Shown: positions 43,154 to 53,435 of the stretch, in pieces | Layout of the letters: each line of letters opens with the position of its first letter | Numbering within the stretch: position 1 is the first letter of the stretch | Assembly (NCBI GenBank): GCA_947452555.1 | Contig: CANGDH010000001.1 | Span: 434,001 to 498,000, forward strand | Source: Bacteroidota bacterium | GTDB lineage: Bacteria > Bacteroidota > Bacteroidia > Chitinophagales > Chitinophagaceae | DNA length: 64,000 nucleotides | Reading direction: 5' to 3' | Made by a program: the position numbers and the translations under genes | The notes under the pieces: model-generated | Database searches by the model: none | Told to the model about the DNA's origin: nothing | The model's input: the letters and a program-made list of their open reading frames with translations, nothing else

Positions 43154-43903
43154 GTGAAAAATATTGTTCTAATACCAACTTATAATGAAAAGGAGAATAT
43201 AAAATCCATCATTGACACTGTCATGGAAATAAAGACAGGTTATCATATTTTGGTTATAGATGACGGTTCACCAGACGGTACGGCAGACATTGTTTTCGAA
43301 TTAATGAAAACGTATCCCGATAGATTATTTATAGAACAACGCAAAGGTAAATTAGGTCTTGGTACTGCTTATATTCATGGATTTAAATGGGCTTTAAAAA
43401 ACAACTATGATTATATCATAGAGATGGATGCGGATTTTTCTCATAACCCCAATGACTTAGATAGATTAATAGAAGCTTGTGTACAAGATGGTGCAGATGT
43501 TGCAGTTGGAAGTAGATATGTGAAGGGTGGTGCTACAGAAAACTGGCCTTTAGATAGAAGAATTTATTCAAAAGGTGGATCTGCTTATACAAGAATTATT
43601 ACTGGTATGCCAGTTAAAGACCCAACTGCTGGCTTTGTTTGTTATAAAAACAAAGTATTGGCTGCAATAAATTTAGATACTATTAAATTTATTGGATATG
43701 CTTTCCAAATTGAAATGAAATTTGCTTCTTGGAAATTAGGATTTAAAATTAAGGAAGTACCTATTACTTTTATTGACAGAAAAGTGGGGATTAGTAAAAT
43801 GTCAAAAGGTATTATTAAAGAAGCAATTTTAGGTGTATTAAATATGCAATGGCAACATATTACTGGACGTTTCATTAAACATATCAAGCGTGTCTACTTT
43901 TAA
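43154..43903 (+). CDS. polyprenol monophosphomannose synthase-like glycosyltransferase (GT2)
   Basis: The 249-residue protein is of the dolichol-phosphate mannose synthase type, with LIPTYNEKENI, LVIDDGSPDGTAD, the metal-binding EMDADFSHNP, GSRYVKGG and PTAGFVCY. It transfers a sugar from a nucleotide donor to a polyprenyl phosphate at the inner membrane. It lacks C-terminal transmembrane helices. The start is GTG 43154, directly giving KNIVLIPTYNE, as in the family. The EamA transporter overlaps its 3' end by 14 bases. Confidence 0.92.
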   Translation: MKNIVLIPTYNEKENIKSIIDTVMEIKTGYHILVIDDGSPDGTADIVFELMKTYPDRLFIEQRKGKLGLGTAYIHGFKWALKNNYDYIIEMDADFSHNPNDLDRLIEACVQDGADVAVGSRYVKGGATENWPLDRRIYSKGGSAYTRIITGMPVKDPTAGFVCYKNKVLAAINLDTIKFIGYAFQIEMKFASWKLGFKIKEVPITFIDRKVGISKMSKGIIKEAILGVLNMQWQHITGRFIKHIKRVYF

Positions 43904-44789
43904 AAAAGCGCTTTTACAATTACATATTTTTGTTTTCTTAGCAGGCTTAACTGCCCCAATTGGTAATTATATACAATTGAATGGTTTAATGCTTGTTTTA
44001 TATAGAATGGGATTAACTACTATTGCAGCAGTTTTGTTATATATTTTTACCAAACATAAATCCAAGATTGATAATCGAATTAAGGTAAAACTTATGGGCG
44101 TTGGAGTATTAATAGCACTTCATTGGGTTTGTTTCTATAGTAGCATTAAATTAGCAAATGTATCAATTGCATTAGTATGTTTTTCTAGTGTAGGGTTATT
44201 CACTGTTCTATTAGAACCTTTATTTACAAAAACCAAATTAGTATTAAATGAATTATTAATTGGTCTTTTAAGTTTAGTGGGAATTTTATGTATTTTTCAA
44301 TTCGATATTAATTATAGAGAGGGTATTATAGTTGGTCTAATATCAAGTTTTCTAGCTGCACTATTTACCATTTTAAATAAAAAATTAACTAATAATATTG
44401 CACCTCAAACTATACAAACTTTTGAAATGCTAGGAGGTTTTCTATTTTTAGCACTCATTGTTTTACTATTTAATTCATATGAAAAAACGAGTATTATTTT
44501 ACCGTCCAAGTCAGATTGGGTCTGGCTTATTATATTAGCTTTAATATGCACTGTATGGGCAAATTATTTAATGTTATCTTCTTTAAAACATATAAGTGCG
44601 TTCACTTTAAATGTGACATTAAATTTAGAACCTGTATATGGAATTATATTAGCTTTCCTATTATTTAAAGAACAAAAGTATTTAGGTGTTAGTTTCTATG
44701 TCGGGATATCATTAATAACAGTATCCGTATTGTTTCAAATGCTTCGAGTAATTAGTGAACAAAAGAGCACTAAACTAATCAAGAAATAA
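43890..44789 (+). CDS. EamA-family DMT transporter
   Basis: A 299-residue inner-membrane protein with ten predicted helices in two EamA repeats: GLTAPIGNYIQLNGLMLVLY, ALHWVCFYSSIKLAN in the first, and IGLVSSFLAALFTILNKKL-like with NVTLNLEPVYGIILAFLLFK in the second. Family transports metabolites or drugs; substrate unknown. Start GTG 43890 inside the upstream gene gives MSTFKKALLQLHIF; no better start is seen. Confidence 0.86.
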   Translation: MSTFKKALLQLHIFVFLAGLTAPIGNYIQLNGLMLVLYRMGLTTIAAVLLYIFTKHKSKIDNRIKVKLMGVGVLIALHWVCFYSSIKLANVSIALVCFSSVGLFTVLLEPLFTKTKLVLNELLIGLLSLVGILCIFQFDINYREGIIVGLISSFLAALFTILNKKLTNNIAPQTIQTFEMLGGFLFLALIVLLFNSYEKTSIILPSKSDWVWLIILALICTVWANYLMLSSLKHISAFTLNVTLNLEPVYGIILAFLLFKEQKYLGVSFYVGISLITVSVLFQMLRVISEQKSTKLIKK

Positions 44790-44842
44790 ACTAATCTGCT
44801 AAATAAATAAGATGGACTATTCGCTTTATTATAGAATATCAA

Positions 44843-47305
44843 TTAGAATTCCAAAATAAATCCAATTGTTGGTGTTATAAAAACTTGATTACCATCTGCT
44901 AAAGAAGGAATCCCATTGGAGCCATCTTTTTTAATTGGCATGCCGTCAGTTGTTTTGAAACTTCCATCTGGATTTGATGATAAAATATAAGTTCTAGGTG
45001 CTACAGAGCTTGACCCATACCAGTTTGTAACATCTAAGAAAAAGTCAAGTGTAGCTTTTTTGTAATTATACTTTTTATCTAATCTAAAATCACTGGAATG
45101 AAAAGGATTAACTCTTAAGGTATTTAATTTGCTATAATCTAAAACACCTGCTCCTAAAGTTATAAAATTGAGTCTACTAACTGCACTATCATAAGGAGAA
45201 TAAGGTGTTCCTCCTTGGAATCTAAACTTGATTCCTAATTCCCAATTCCTATTAAATTTATAACCTGCAGTTAAACTCACTAAATTTATATTTTCCCATG
45301 AACTATTAATAAAATTACCTTGAATATTGGTATAAGCACTTCTAAAGAAACTATAACTGGCAACCCCAAAGAATCGTTTTGTCAGTTTTTGTTGTGCAAA
45401 TAGTTCAAATCCATAACTTCTTCCTTTCCCAGAAGTTGTGATAGGTTCATTTCCAAGAATATTAAAATCAGCTCCTAGATTTGAGAGGCTTATTCCTTTT
45501 TGAATACTTATGGGAACATTGAAATATTTTTTATAAAATATTTCTGCTGTAAATCTTGTTGACTCTGAAGGGAGGTATTCAATGCCTGTTACATAATGAT
45601 TACTTCCAATATAGTCTACATTTTTATTTACATAATTCCCATTTAAATCTTTAAATCCTAGAGAAGTTAATGGGGCAACTTTAAAGTATCTACCTATAGA
45701 TGCATTTAAAGTAACTTTATCTGATAATACATAACTCAACCCAAATCTTGGAGACAGTCTGCTCAAAAATTGTTTACCGGAATTATTGAAACCATTTCCG
45801 TCAGTTCTAATACCAGCGCTTATTCCAAGTCGATTATTAAAAGCTCTTTTACCTAGTTGAAAATATGCACCATATTTTTTAAATGCTAAATCTGATTTAT
45901 ATGCATATTTTGAATTAGCAGGAATACTACTACCACCAACTACATTACTAGGTAGAAAACTTCTTAAAATTTGATAAGTATAATTATCATATTCTATAGT
46001 TTGTATATTTGCACCAGTTGTCCATTTTAACCCTAATAAACTTTTTGTAAGCTCAAATCTTAATTTATTCTCAATCTCGTTTGACCTATAATTTAAAGTA
46101 AGTTCCCCTTTATCTGGCGATAAATTATTTTCATATTTTTCATTAATATTATTTAAATGATTTCGACTTATATTAATATTCCAAAACCCTTTATTTATTA
46201 ATCTTTTTAACGAAATTCCCATGGTATAACTCCATTGGTTAATAGAGGGACTAGAATTTAGTGCAAATATTTTTTCAGGAGTTGTATTACGTGGTGCTAC
46301 AAAATAAAACTTATCAATCGCGCCAACGCCCAAAAAGGTTAATGTTGTTTTAGGATCTATTTGATGGGTTACTTTATATTGAAAATCCCAAAAATTCGGT
46401 CTAATTGGCAAGTCTAACACATGAAATAAAAATTGTAGATAGCTTCTTCTTGCGGATATTAAAAAAGTGGTTTTCCCTGACTTAGATAAGGGGCCATTAA
46501 AAGTGCTTGCAAATTCAGTAGCACCCATTCTTATATTTGACTCTAATTTATTTGGATTACCCCTTTTTTGCTTAAACTCAAATACAGAAGACAGTGCATT
46601 GTCAAATTTAGCATCAAATGCAGATGTTGATAGCTTCACTTCATCTATAAAAGATACATTTAAAATACCCTGTGGTCCACCTGCACTTCCCTGAGTTGAA
46701 AAATGGTTAATTACCGGTATTTCAATTCCGTCTAAATAAAAAACATTTTCATTTGGTGCGCCCCCTCTTACAATAATATCATTTCTAAAACCAGCGGATG
46801 TACTAGCAGAACCAGTTACTCCAGGTAAGGATTGAACTACTTTTGATATATCAAAATTACCCCCTGGGCTTGATTTAATTTCTTCTGCTGTAAGCCTTTG
46901 AACACTTAAAGGTGTTTCTAAGGTAGCAGCTCTGACCGTCTTTTTTAAACTCCCTACTGTTACTTCTTTTAAAATGATATCCTGAGGAATTAGTTCAATA
47001 GTATTACTAGTTTGACTTCCAGAACTAACTATAACATTGTACTGAAAATAGGGAAGGCTCCCAATAGATATAAAAGATATTTGATATTGACCTGTAGGAA
47101 TACCTTTTATAGTATACCTGCCTAAACTATCTGAAATAGTTGAAAATTTTGTGTTAACCAGCTGTACACTAACTCCTGAAATGGGATTTTGTGTGTTTTT
47201 GTTGACCACCCAACCTGAAATAGTCCCTATTGATTGTGAAAAAATCTTATTTATTGAAAATGTTGTCAATAAAACAATAAAAAACGCTAAAATTAATCCC
47301 TTCAT
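44843..47305 (-). CDS. TonB-dependent receptor with carboxypeptidase-regulatory-like domain
   Basis: 820 residues. Signal peptide (1-23), N-terminal carboxypeptidase-regulatory-like beta sandwich (about 25-110: GTISGWVVNKNTQNPISGVS, LGRYTIKGIPTGQYQI), plug domain (about 120-240: VVQSLPGVTG, FRNDIIVRGGAPNENVFYLD) and a 22-strand barrel ending in FITPTIGFILEF. It imports a ligand using TonB energy. No SusD partner is adjacent, so a SusC-type glycan system is less likely. Divergent from the S9 peptidase gene. Confidence 0.92.
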   Translation of the reverse strand: MKGLILAFFIVLLTTFSINKIFSQSIGTISGWVVNKNTQNPISGVSVQLVNTKFSTISDSLGRYTIKGIPTGQYQISFISIGSLPYFQYNVIVSSGSQTSNTIELIPQDIILKEVTVGSLKKTVRAATLETPLSVQRLTAEEIKSSPGGNFDISKVVQSLPGVTGSASTSAGFRNDIIVRGGAPNENVFYLDGIEIPVINHFSTQGSAGGPQGILNVSFIDEVKLSTSAFDAKFDNALSSVFEFKQKRGNPNKLESNIRMGATEFASTFNGPLSKSGKTTFLISARRSYLQFLFHVLDLPIRPNFWDFQYKVTHQIDPKTTLTFLGVGAIDKFYFVAPRNTTPEKIFALNSSPSINQWSYTMGISLKRLINKGFWNINISRNHLNNINEKYENNLSPDKGELTLNYRSNEIENKLRFELTKSLLGLKWTTGANIQTIEYDNYTYQILRSFLPSNVVGGSSIPANSKYAYKSDLAFKKYGAYFQLGKRAFNNRLGISAGIRTDGNGFNNSGKQFLSRLSPRFGLSYVLSDKVTLNASIGRYFKVAPLTSLGFKDLNGNYVNKNVDYIGSNHYVTGIEYLPSESTRFTAEIFYKKYFNVPISIQKGISLSNLGADFNILGNEPITTSGKGRSYGFELFAQQKLTKRFFGVASYSFFRSAYTNIQGNFINSSWENINLVSLTAGYKFNRNWELGIKFRFQGGTPYSPYDSAVSRLNFITLGAGVLDYSKLNTLRVNPFHSSDFRLDKKYNYKKATLDFFLDVTNWYGSSSVAPRTYILSSNPDGSFKTTDGMPIKKDGSNGIPSLADGNQVFITPTIGFILEF

Positions 47306-47375
47306 ATTAAAAAATATATTACTGCAATTTATAACAATAATTTTGCTAAATAGTTAACGTATCTTAGAATTTCAA

Positions 47376-50129
47376 ATGTTAATTATGAATAAAGTTTTTT
47401 TAGTAGGTTTTACCTTGATTTCATTACTTTGTAATATAAATGGGGAAGCACAAAAGCCAGTATTAGACCACACCGTATATGATAATTGGCAATCTATTAA
47501 CGAGACAGTGATTCAAGCACAGGGTAAATTTCTTGCATATACTATAAACCCTCAAGAAGGGGATGCCATATTAAAAGTTAAGCAATTGAATGGAGATTGG
47601 GAAATGACTATTCCAAGAGGAAGTCAACCAGTTTTTACTCAAAATGGCAACTATTTAATTACAAAAATTAAACCATTTTTTAAGGATACTAGGAATGCTA
47701 AAATAGAGAAGAAAAAACTAGATGAACAACCTAAAGACAGTGTTTTGATTTTAAATTTAGAAACAAAACTTTTTAATAAAATCGCAACTGTAAAATCATT
47801 TCAAATATCAGAATCTACGAATGACTTTATAACTTATTTGCAAGACAGAAAAGGGGATATAAATAAAGAAGGATCCTCCTTATTTATTCAAGCATTAAAT
47901 GATACTGTTAAACACGAGTTTAAAAATATTTCTCAATATTTAATAAATCCTACTGGGAATCAGGTATTAATGTATCAAGTAAATACGAAGCAAATTCCAG
48001 GACAAGTAATTCTCGCAAATACTCAAGACAGTGTGTATAAAGTATTAAGTAGCCATTTATTTACAGCCACTAATTTATCATGGGATGAAAAAGGAATACA
48101 AGCAGCTTTTTTGATTGAACCTGATAGTACAAGCAAAGCTTTACAAAAAAATTATAAATTAGCCTATTTTAAACAAGGTATGGATTCGGCGGAAAGAGTA
48201 TTAGAAAGTAACAATTCTAAATTACCATTAAATTACGTATTTGGAGCTGATAGAAAATTACATTTCAGTAAATCAGGTAATATAGTAGAAATTGGAATAC
48301 AACCATTACTTCCAATTAAAGATACAAGCTTGCCAGAATTTGAAAGAGTAAGCTTAGACATCTGGAACTATAATGATGATAATTTACAACCAATACAATT
48401 AAAGAATTTAGACGTAAATCTAAAAAGCACAGAAACTATTTTATACCGACCTGAGAACAAATCAGTTATTTACTTAGGGAAATGGAGTGAACAAAATATT
48501 AAATTAACAAATCAAGGTGATGGTGAATGGGCTATTGTTACGAATGACTCTTCCAACTCTGCAAGCTTACAATGGCAGGGATTTGTGACCAAAGACCTCA
48601 TTGCAATTAATACCAATAATGCTTTACAAAAATTAATTCATAAAGACTGGAAAGGATCATTATTATCTGTCTCTAATGATGGCAATAAATTGATCTATTA
48701 TGTTGAACCTGAAAAAAAATATTTCTCTTATGATCTAAAAACTAATAAAAAACAAATTATAGCAAAGGATATTTCGTATCCATTATTTGACGAAGACAAC
48801 GATATGCCAGACGATCCAAATGCTTATGGAGTAGCTAGATGGGTAGAAAATAATTCAATTCTTATTTATGATAGATTTGATATTTGGTTAGTAGACGTAA
48901 ATGGTATGATTCCTTCCAAAAAACTAACTAACGGAAGACCTTTAAATAAAATTTACAGATACGTAGATTTAGATACAGATAAAAAATTTATAAACTCAAT
49001 AGCAGATACATTAGTTATGCAAACTATGAATGAAAAAGATAAATCTGAATCTATAGAGTTACTATTTACTAAAAATGATTCAGTAGTACTATTAAATTCA
49101 TTTCCAATGCATTTGACTAATATAGTCAAATCAAAAAAGTCTAATGTACTAATAACAATACAAGAAGATGAGAAAACTTCTCCTAATTTGTATTCATACA
49201 CCATTCAAAACAGAATTCAAAATCCTAAATCATTTACTCAAATAAATCCACAGCAAGCCAATTACAATTGGTTGACAAGTGAATTAGTAATATGGAAATC
49301 ATACACTGGAAAGTTAGCCGAAGGAATTTTATATAAGCCTGAAAATTTCAATCCTAAAATTAAATATCCAATGATTGTATATTTTTATGAAAGAAACAAT
49401 CAGACATTACATAATTATTTACCTCCTTCACCAGCTCGTTCAAGAATTAATATTCCTTACTTTGTTAGTAGGGGTTATTTGGTTTTTGTACCTGATATTT
49501 GGTATAATAAAGGTTATCCAGGACAAGGTGCTTACGACTATATTGTAAGTGGAACTAAAGCTATTGTTCAAAAAGGATTCGTTGACAGCACAAAACTTGG
49601 ATTACAAGGACAAAGTTGGGGTGGTTATCAAATTGCTTATTTAATAACTAAGACAAATATGTTTGCAGCAGCTTGGGCGGGTGCTCCAGTTGTTAATATG
49701 ACAAGTGCTTATGGTGGTATTCGCTGGGGTACAGGAATGAATAGACAATTTCAATATGAAAAAACTCAAAGTAGAATAGGAGCAACTTTATGGGAACGTC
49801 CAGATTTATATATTAAAAATTCTCCATTATTTTCATTACCTAAAGTTACAACTCCCATTGTGATTATGAATAATGATGCTGACGACGCTGTACCTTGGTA
49901 TCAAGGAATTGAAATGTTCACAGCAATGAAAAGGCTAAATAAAAAAATATGGTTATTGGTTTACAATAATGAGCTTCATAATTTGTCTGAGCGACGAAAC
50001 AAAAAGGATATTCAAATTAGACAACAACAATTTTTCGATTATTATTTGAAAAACGAACCTATGCCTAAATGGATGAGCGAAGGTATTCCCGCAATCATGA
50101 AAGGTAGAACTATGGGACTAGGATATTAA
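47376..50129 (+). CDS. S9-family prolyl oligopeptidase-like peptidase
   Basis: 917 residues. Signal peptide (NKVFLVGFTLISLLCNINGEA), beta-propeller of DPP IV/acyl-aminoacyl peptidase type (about 30-640), alpha/beta hydrolase domain with catalytic Ser747 in GLQGQSWGGYQIAY, Asp at about 833 in NNDADDAVPW and His at about 868 in NELHNLSERR. Periplasmic peptide degradation is expected. Gln precedes the serine (GQSWGG in place of the common GxSxGG His or Tyr). Two starts, ATG 47376 and ATG 47385, are possible. Confidence 0.92.
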   Translation: MLIMNKVFLVGFTLISLLCNINGEAQKPVLDHTVYDNWQSINETVIQAQGKFLAYTINPQEGDAILKVKQLNGDWEMTIPRGSQPVFTQNGNYLITKIKPFFKDTRNAKIEKKKLDEQPKDSVLILNLETKLFNKIATVKSFQISESTNDFITYLQDRKGDINKEGSSLFIQALNDTVKHEFKNISQYLINPTGNQVLMYQVNTKQIPGQVILANTQDSVYKVLSSHLFTATNLSWDEKGIQAAFLIEPDSTSKALQKNYKLAYFKQGMDSAERVLESNNSKLPLNYVFGADRKLHFSKSGNIVEIGIQPLLPIKDTSLPEFERVSLDIWNYNDDNLQPIQLKNLDVNLKSTETILYRPENKSVIYLGKWSEQNIKLTNQGDGEWAIVTNDSSNSASLQWQGFVTKDLIAINTNNALQKLIHKDWKGSLLSVSNDGNKLIYYVEPEKKYFSYDLKTNKKQIIAKDISYPLFDEDNDMPDDPNAYGVARWVENNSILIYDRFDIWLVDVNGMIPSKKLTNGRPLNKIYRYVDLDTDKKFINSIADTLVMQTMNEKDKSESIELLFTKNDSVVLLNSFPMHLTNIVKSKKSNVLITIQEDEKTSPNLYSYTIQNRIQNPKSFTQINPQQANYNWLTSELVIWKSYTGKLAEGILYKPENFNPKIKYPMIVYFYERNNQTLHNYLPPSPARSRINIPYFVSRGYLVFVPDIWYNKGYPGQGAYDYIVSGTKAIVQKGFVDSTKLGLQGQSWGGYQIAYLITKTNMFAAAWAGAPVVNMTSAYGGIRWGTGMNRQFQYEKTQSRIGATLWERPDLYIKNSPLFSLPKVTTPIVIMNNDADDAVPWYQGIEMFTAMKRLNKKIWLLVYNNELHNLSERRNKKDIQIRQQQFFDYYLKNEPMPKWMSEGIPAIMKGRTMGLGY

Positions 50130-51580
50130 ACGTATTGAAACCATTGTCTATTTGGATCCCATGCTTCATATGCTTTTGCTACTGCAGCCATAAATTGTGT
50201 ACCCATTGCACCGTCCACAATTCTATGGTCGTAACTCATAGAGATAAACATCATGTGTCTTATAACTATTGCATCGCCAGCTGGAGTCTCAATAACTACA
50301 GGCCTCTTTTTAATAGCGCCTAAAGCTAAAATAGCAACTTGTGGTTGACTAATAATTGGTGTACCCATTATACTTCCAAAAGTGCCCACATTTGTTACTG
50401 TAAAAGTAGCGCCTTGTGTATCCTGAGGTTTAAGTTGATTATTTCTTGCAGCATTTGCCAGCCCATTTACTGCTTTGCTTAATCCTACAATACTTAATTG
50501 ATTTGCTCCTTTAATAACAGGTACAATTAAGTTCCCATTAGGCAAGGCTGTAGCCATTCCAATATTAATATCTTTTTTTAGTACAATGGAGTCACCTTGT
50601 AAACTACTGTTAACTATTGGAAATTTTTCAAGAGAAGCTGCAATTCCTTCGATAAACATTGGAGTAAAAGTCAATTTTGTACCCTCTCTTTTTTCAAATA
50701 AAGCTTTTACCTTTTCTCTCCATACTACCATATTAGTAACATCTACTTCTACAAAAGAAGTTACATGCGGACTAGTCTGAACACTATCCAACATATGTTT
50801 AGCAATCAATTTTCGCATTCTGTCCATTTCAATTATTTCAGTATTACCTGTAATAATTACTTCCGATGGGCTTGCAAATTTGGAAGCTCCATTTGATTGC
50901 ATAAAATCTGGTATCATTTCATCATACACATGATTAGGTTTATTCACAATTGGACTTATTGGAACTATTGCTTGTTGAACAGGTGTATTATGGATTGGCA
51001 AACTTGGAACGGTTTTGTTTGACTTTTTTGCTTCTACATAGGCTATTATATCTTTCTTGGAAACTCTTCCTTGATTACCAGTTCCATTTAGCGCTTGTAA
51101 TTCTTGCATACTAACTCCTTCACTTTGAGCTATGCTAATAACTAAAGGGGAATAAAACTTAGTATCCGAATTCTGATTTGAAATGATTTCTGTTGTTACA
51201 GTTGGAGTAAAAGGAACTACTTCAGCTGGAATACTTTGAAGGTCACTACTATAATGTTCGACAATAGAAGAAGTTTCCAAAATAGGATTTGCTTTCTCTA
51301 AAATAGGATTTGCTGCTTTTAAAGAAACGGATGCTGTTTTATTTGATTCTATTTTTGCAATCACTGTCCCAATTGGCACAACTGCATTAACCTCGTATAA
51401 AATTTCTATAATAATACCTTCGGCAGTTGAGGGTATCTCACTGTCAACCTTATCTGTTGCAATATCTAGCAAAGTTTCGTCTAGTTTAATAGTATCACCT
51501 ACCATTTTGTGCCATTTTAAAATGGTCGCCTCCATGATACTTTCCCCCAGCTTTGGTAGCACTAATTCAACAATTGCCAT
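50126..51580 (-). CDS. 2-oxo acid dehydrogenase E2 component (lipoyl acyltransferase)
   Basis: 484 residues. Lipoyl domain (1-80) with Lys44 in ATDKVDSE as the lipoylation site; peripheral-subunit-binding domain (about 140-180, YSPLVISIAQSEGVSMQELQ); catalytic domain with His452 in SYDHRIVDGAMG. Transfers acyl groups to CoA in a 2-oxoacid dehydrogenase complex, probably branched-chain or 2-oxoglutarate type. No E1 or E3 gene is adjacent. The linker repeats ANPILE twice. Its stop overlaps the S9 peptidase stop region by 4 bases. Confidence 0.92.
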   Translation of the reverse strand: MAIVELVLPKLGESIMEATILKWHKMVGDTIKLDETLLDIATDKVDSEIPSTAEGIIIEILYEVNAVVPIGTVIAKIESNKTASVSLKAANPILEKANPILETSSIVEHYSSDLQSIPAEVVPFTPTVTTEIISNQNSDTKFYSPLVISIAQSEGVSMQELQALNGTGNQGRVSKKDIIAYVEAKKSNKTVPSLPIHNTPVQQAIVPISPIVNKPNHVYDEMIPDFMQSNGASKFASPSEVIITGNTEIIEMDRMRKLIAKHMLDSVQTSPHVTSFVEVDVTNMVVWREKVKALFEKREGTKLTFTPMFIEGIAASLEKFPIVNSSLQGDSIVLKKDINIGMATALPNGNLIVPVIKGANQLSIVGLSKAVNGLANAARNNQLKPQDTQGATFTVTNVGTFGSIMGTPIISQPQVAILALGAIKKRPVVIETPAGDAIVIRHMMFISMSYDHRIVDGAMGTQFMAAVAKAYEAWDPNRQWFQYV

Positions 51581-51607
51581 ACGGGTTTATTTTAAGCAAA
51601 AATAAGA

Positions 51608-52864
51608 CTAAATCTTGTTGATTATTAACAACCTAAGTAAATTTATCGCTTGATTAGCAGTGACTTCTATATTCTTATGTCGATCAAATCTAAGATATAA
51701 GACTTTTGAAACCACTTTTTCTCTATTGGCAACCCCAATCCAGACCATTCCAAGCGGTTTTTCGTCTGTTTGACCAGAAGGCCCCATAATTCCACTCACA
51801 GATACTGCAAAATCAGTATTCATTTTTGATCTTACCGCCAAAGCCATTTGTTCAACAGCCTCTTTACTTACAGCACCCACAGTTTGTAAAATATGGGTAG
51901 GAACATCTAAAAATTCGGTTTTAATTCGATTGTCATAACTAATTATACCTCCAGTGTAAAATTGGGAGGATCCAGCATGTTTTGATAATAAATGGCCAAT
52001 AAAACCACCAGTACAACTTTCTGCAGTTGAAACTGTTTGATTTTTTTCTTTTAATAGTTTACCAACAACTACTTCAAGTGTCTCATCTAAGTCAGTAACT
52101 AAATATTCAGTAACAAAAGTTTTTAGACTATTAAAAAGCTTGTCAAGAGATGTATTTAAAGCTATTTCATTGGAGCTTGATCCAGTCAATCTCAATCTTA
52201 CCATGCCATAATTTGGAAGGTAAGCAAGTTTAATAGTTTCAGGTAAACTTGCTTCGAAATCTGCAATAAGGTCTGCTAAAAAAGATTCACCAATACCTGC
52301 AGTCAATAGTGTTCTATGTGCTACAAAATTGGGTTTGAAATTTTGTTTGATTTTGTCAATTACTTTATTAGTCATTAACCACTTCATTTCATGTGGAACA
52401 CCAGGTAAAGAGAAAATAAGTGTACCATTTTTTATGAAAGCCATGCCTGGAGCAGTTCCTGTCTCATTGAATAAAACTTCACAAACATCAGGTACTTCAG
52501 CCTGTTTGCGGTTTCTTTCTATCATTGGGCGCTTATGGATGTTTTCAAAAATATGAGTAATATGAGCTAATGTAGGCTCATGAACAATCATTTTACCACC
52601 AAAATAGTCATTCAATAAAGGTTTGGTAATATCGTCAGCAGTAGGACCAAGTCCCCCAGTTAAAATAACAACTTTGTTTTGAGCAATCGCTAAATCCATT
52701 GCTTCGATAATATCTTTTTTGTTATCACCTACAGCAGTCCTGCTTTTCACTAAAATGCCAATAGCATTAAGAGACTGAGCAATAAAAGCACTATTGGTAT
52801 CGATTACTTGACCAATTAAAAGCTCATCCCCAATAGTTATTATAGTAGCTTGAATAGACTGCAT
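51608..52864 (-). CDS. cinA: CinA-family nicotinamide-nucleotide amidohydrolase
   Basis: A 418-residue two-domain protein. The N-terminal part has the molybdopterin-binding-like fold (IITIGDELLIGQVIDTNSAF, ILTGGLGPTADDITK). The C-terminal CinA domain (about 255-415) has TAESCTGGFIGHLLSKHAGS and VSGIMGPSGQTDEKPLGMVW, the amidase that recycles NMN to nicotinate mononucleotide. Single gene, following the E2 gene with a short gap. Confidence 0.94.
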   Translation of the reverse strand: MQSIQATIITIGDELLIGQVIDTNSAFIAQSLNAIGILVKSRTAVGDNKKDIIEAMDLAIAQNKVVILTGGLGPTADDITKPLLNDYFGGKMIVHEPTLAHITHIFENIHKRPMIERNRKQAEVPDVCEVLFNETGTAPGMAFIKNGTLIFSLPGVPHEMKWLMTNKVIDKIKQNFKPNFVAHRTLLTAGIGESFLADLIADFEASLPETIKLAYLPNYGMVRLRLTGSSSNEIALNTSLDKLFNSLKTFVTEYLVTDLDETLEVVVGKLLKEKNQTVSTAESCTGGFIGHLLSKHAGSSQFYTGGIISYDNRIKTEFLDVPTHILQTVGAVSKEAVEQMALAVRSKMNTDFAVSVSGIMGPSGQTDEKPLGMVWIGVANREKVVSKVLYLRFDRHKNIEVTANQAINLLRLLIINKI

Positions 52865-52907
52865 GCTAGATTGAATTAGTTTGCAAAGTAAACCAAAAAA
52901 AAGCGGT

Positions 52908-53318
52908 TTAACTAAAATAGGGGCTTAGTTTTTGACGCATTAAAGCTGGCATATCAACCTTATTCTGAAACTGATCATCCATGAAATAAAGTTTAACAGT
53001 ACCTACAGTAAGCAGTTTACCTTGTTCATTATAAACTTCCTGGCTAAACTCAATTTTATGATCAATCGGTAATGTTTTGATTATAGATTTAACGGTCAAT
53101 AAATCGTCATATTTAGCTGGTCTTAGATACTTTATTTGTAATTCAACTACAGGTAAAATAACTCCCATGGACTCAATGTCCTTGTAGCTTATACCTAAGG
53201 CTCTAAGGCTTTCTACACGCCCAACTTCAAAATATTGTGCATAATTACCGTAATAAACTACATCCATTCTATCCGTTTCGGCATATCTAACTCTAATTGT
53301 GGTGCTATGTTCGTACAT
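52908..53318 (-). CDS. YbgC/FadM-type acyl-CoA thioesterase
   Basis: A 136-residue hotdog-fold thioesterase. The start is placed at ATG 53318 (MYEHSTTIRVRYAETDRMD). The open frame continues 27 residues upstream but that part is Lys-rich and does not fit the family. The catalytic stretch YAETDRMDVVYYGNYAQYFE, with its Asp, and VELQIKYLRPAKYDD are clear. Hydrolyses acyl-CoA or acyl-ACP thioesters in the cytoplasm. Its ATG is about 120 bases from the divergent TPR protein gene. Confidence 0.85.
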   Translation of the reverse strand: MYEHSTTIRVRYAETDRMDVVYYGNYAQYFEVGRVESLRALGISYKDIESMGVILPVVELQIKYLRPAKYDDLLTVKSIIKTLPIDHKIEFSQEVYNEQGKLLTVGTVKLYFMDDQFQNKVDMPALMRQKLSPYFS

Positions 53319-53435
53319 ATTATTGTGATTGTTGACAAATTTACGAATCATATCTGTTTTTCCACAATAACTTGTTTTAGCAAAACGTTTTAGTTTCAAG
53401 GCTTAATTTTACGATATTATAAAACATCGGTATTT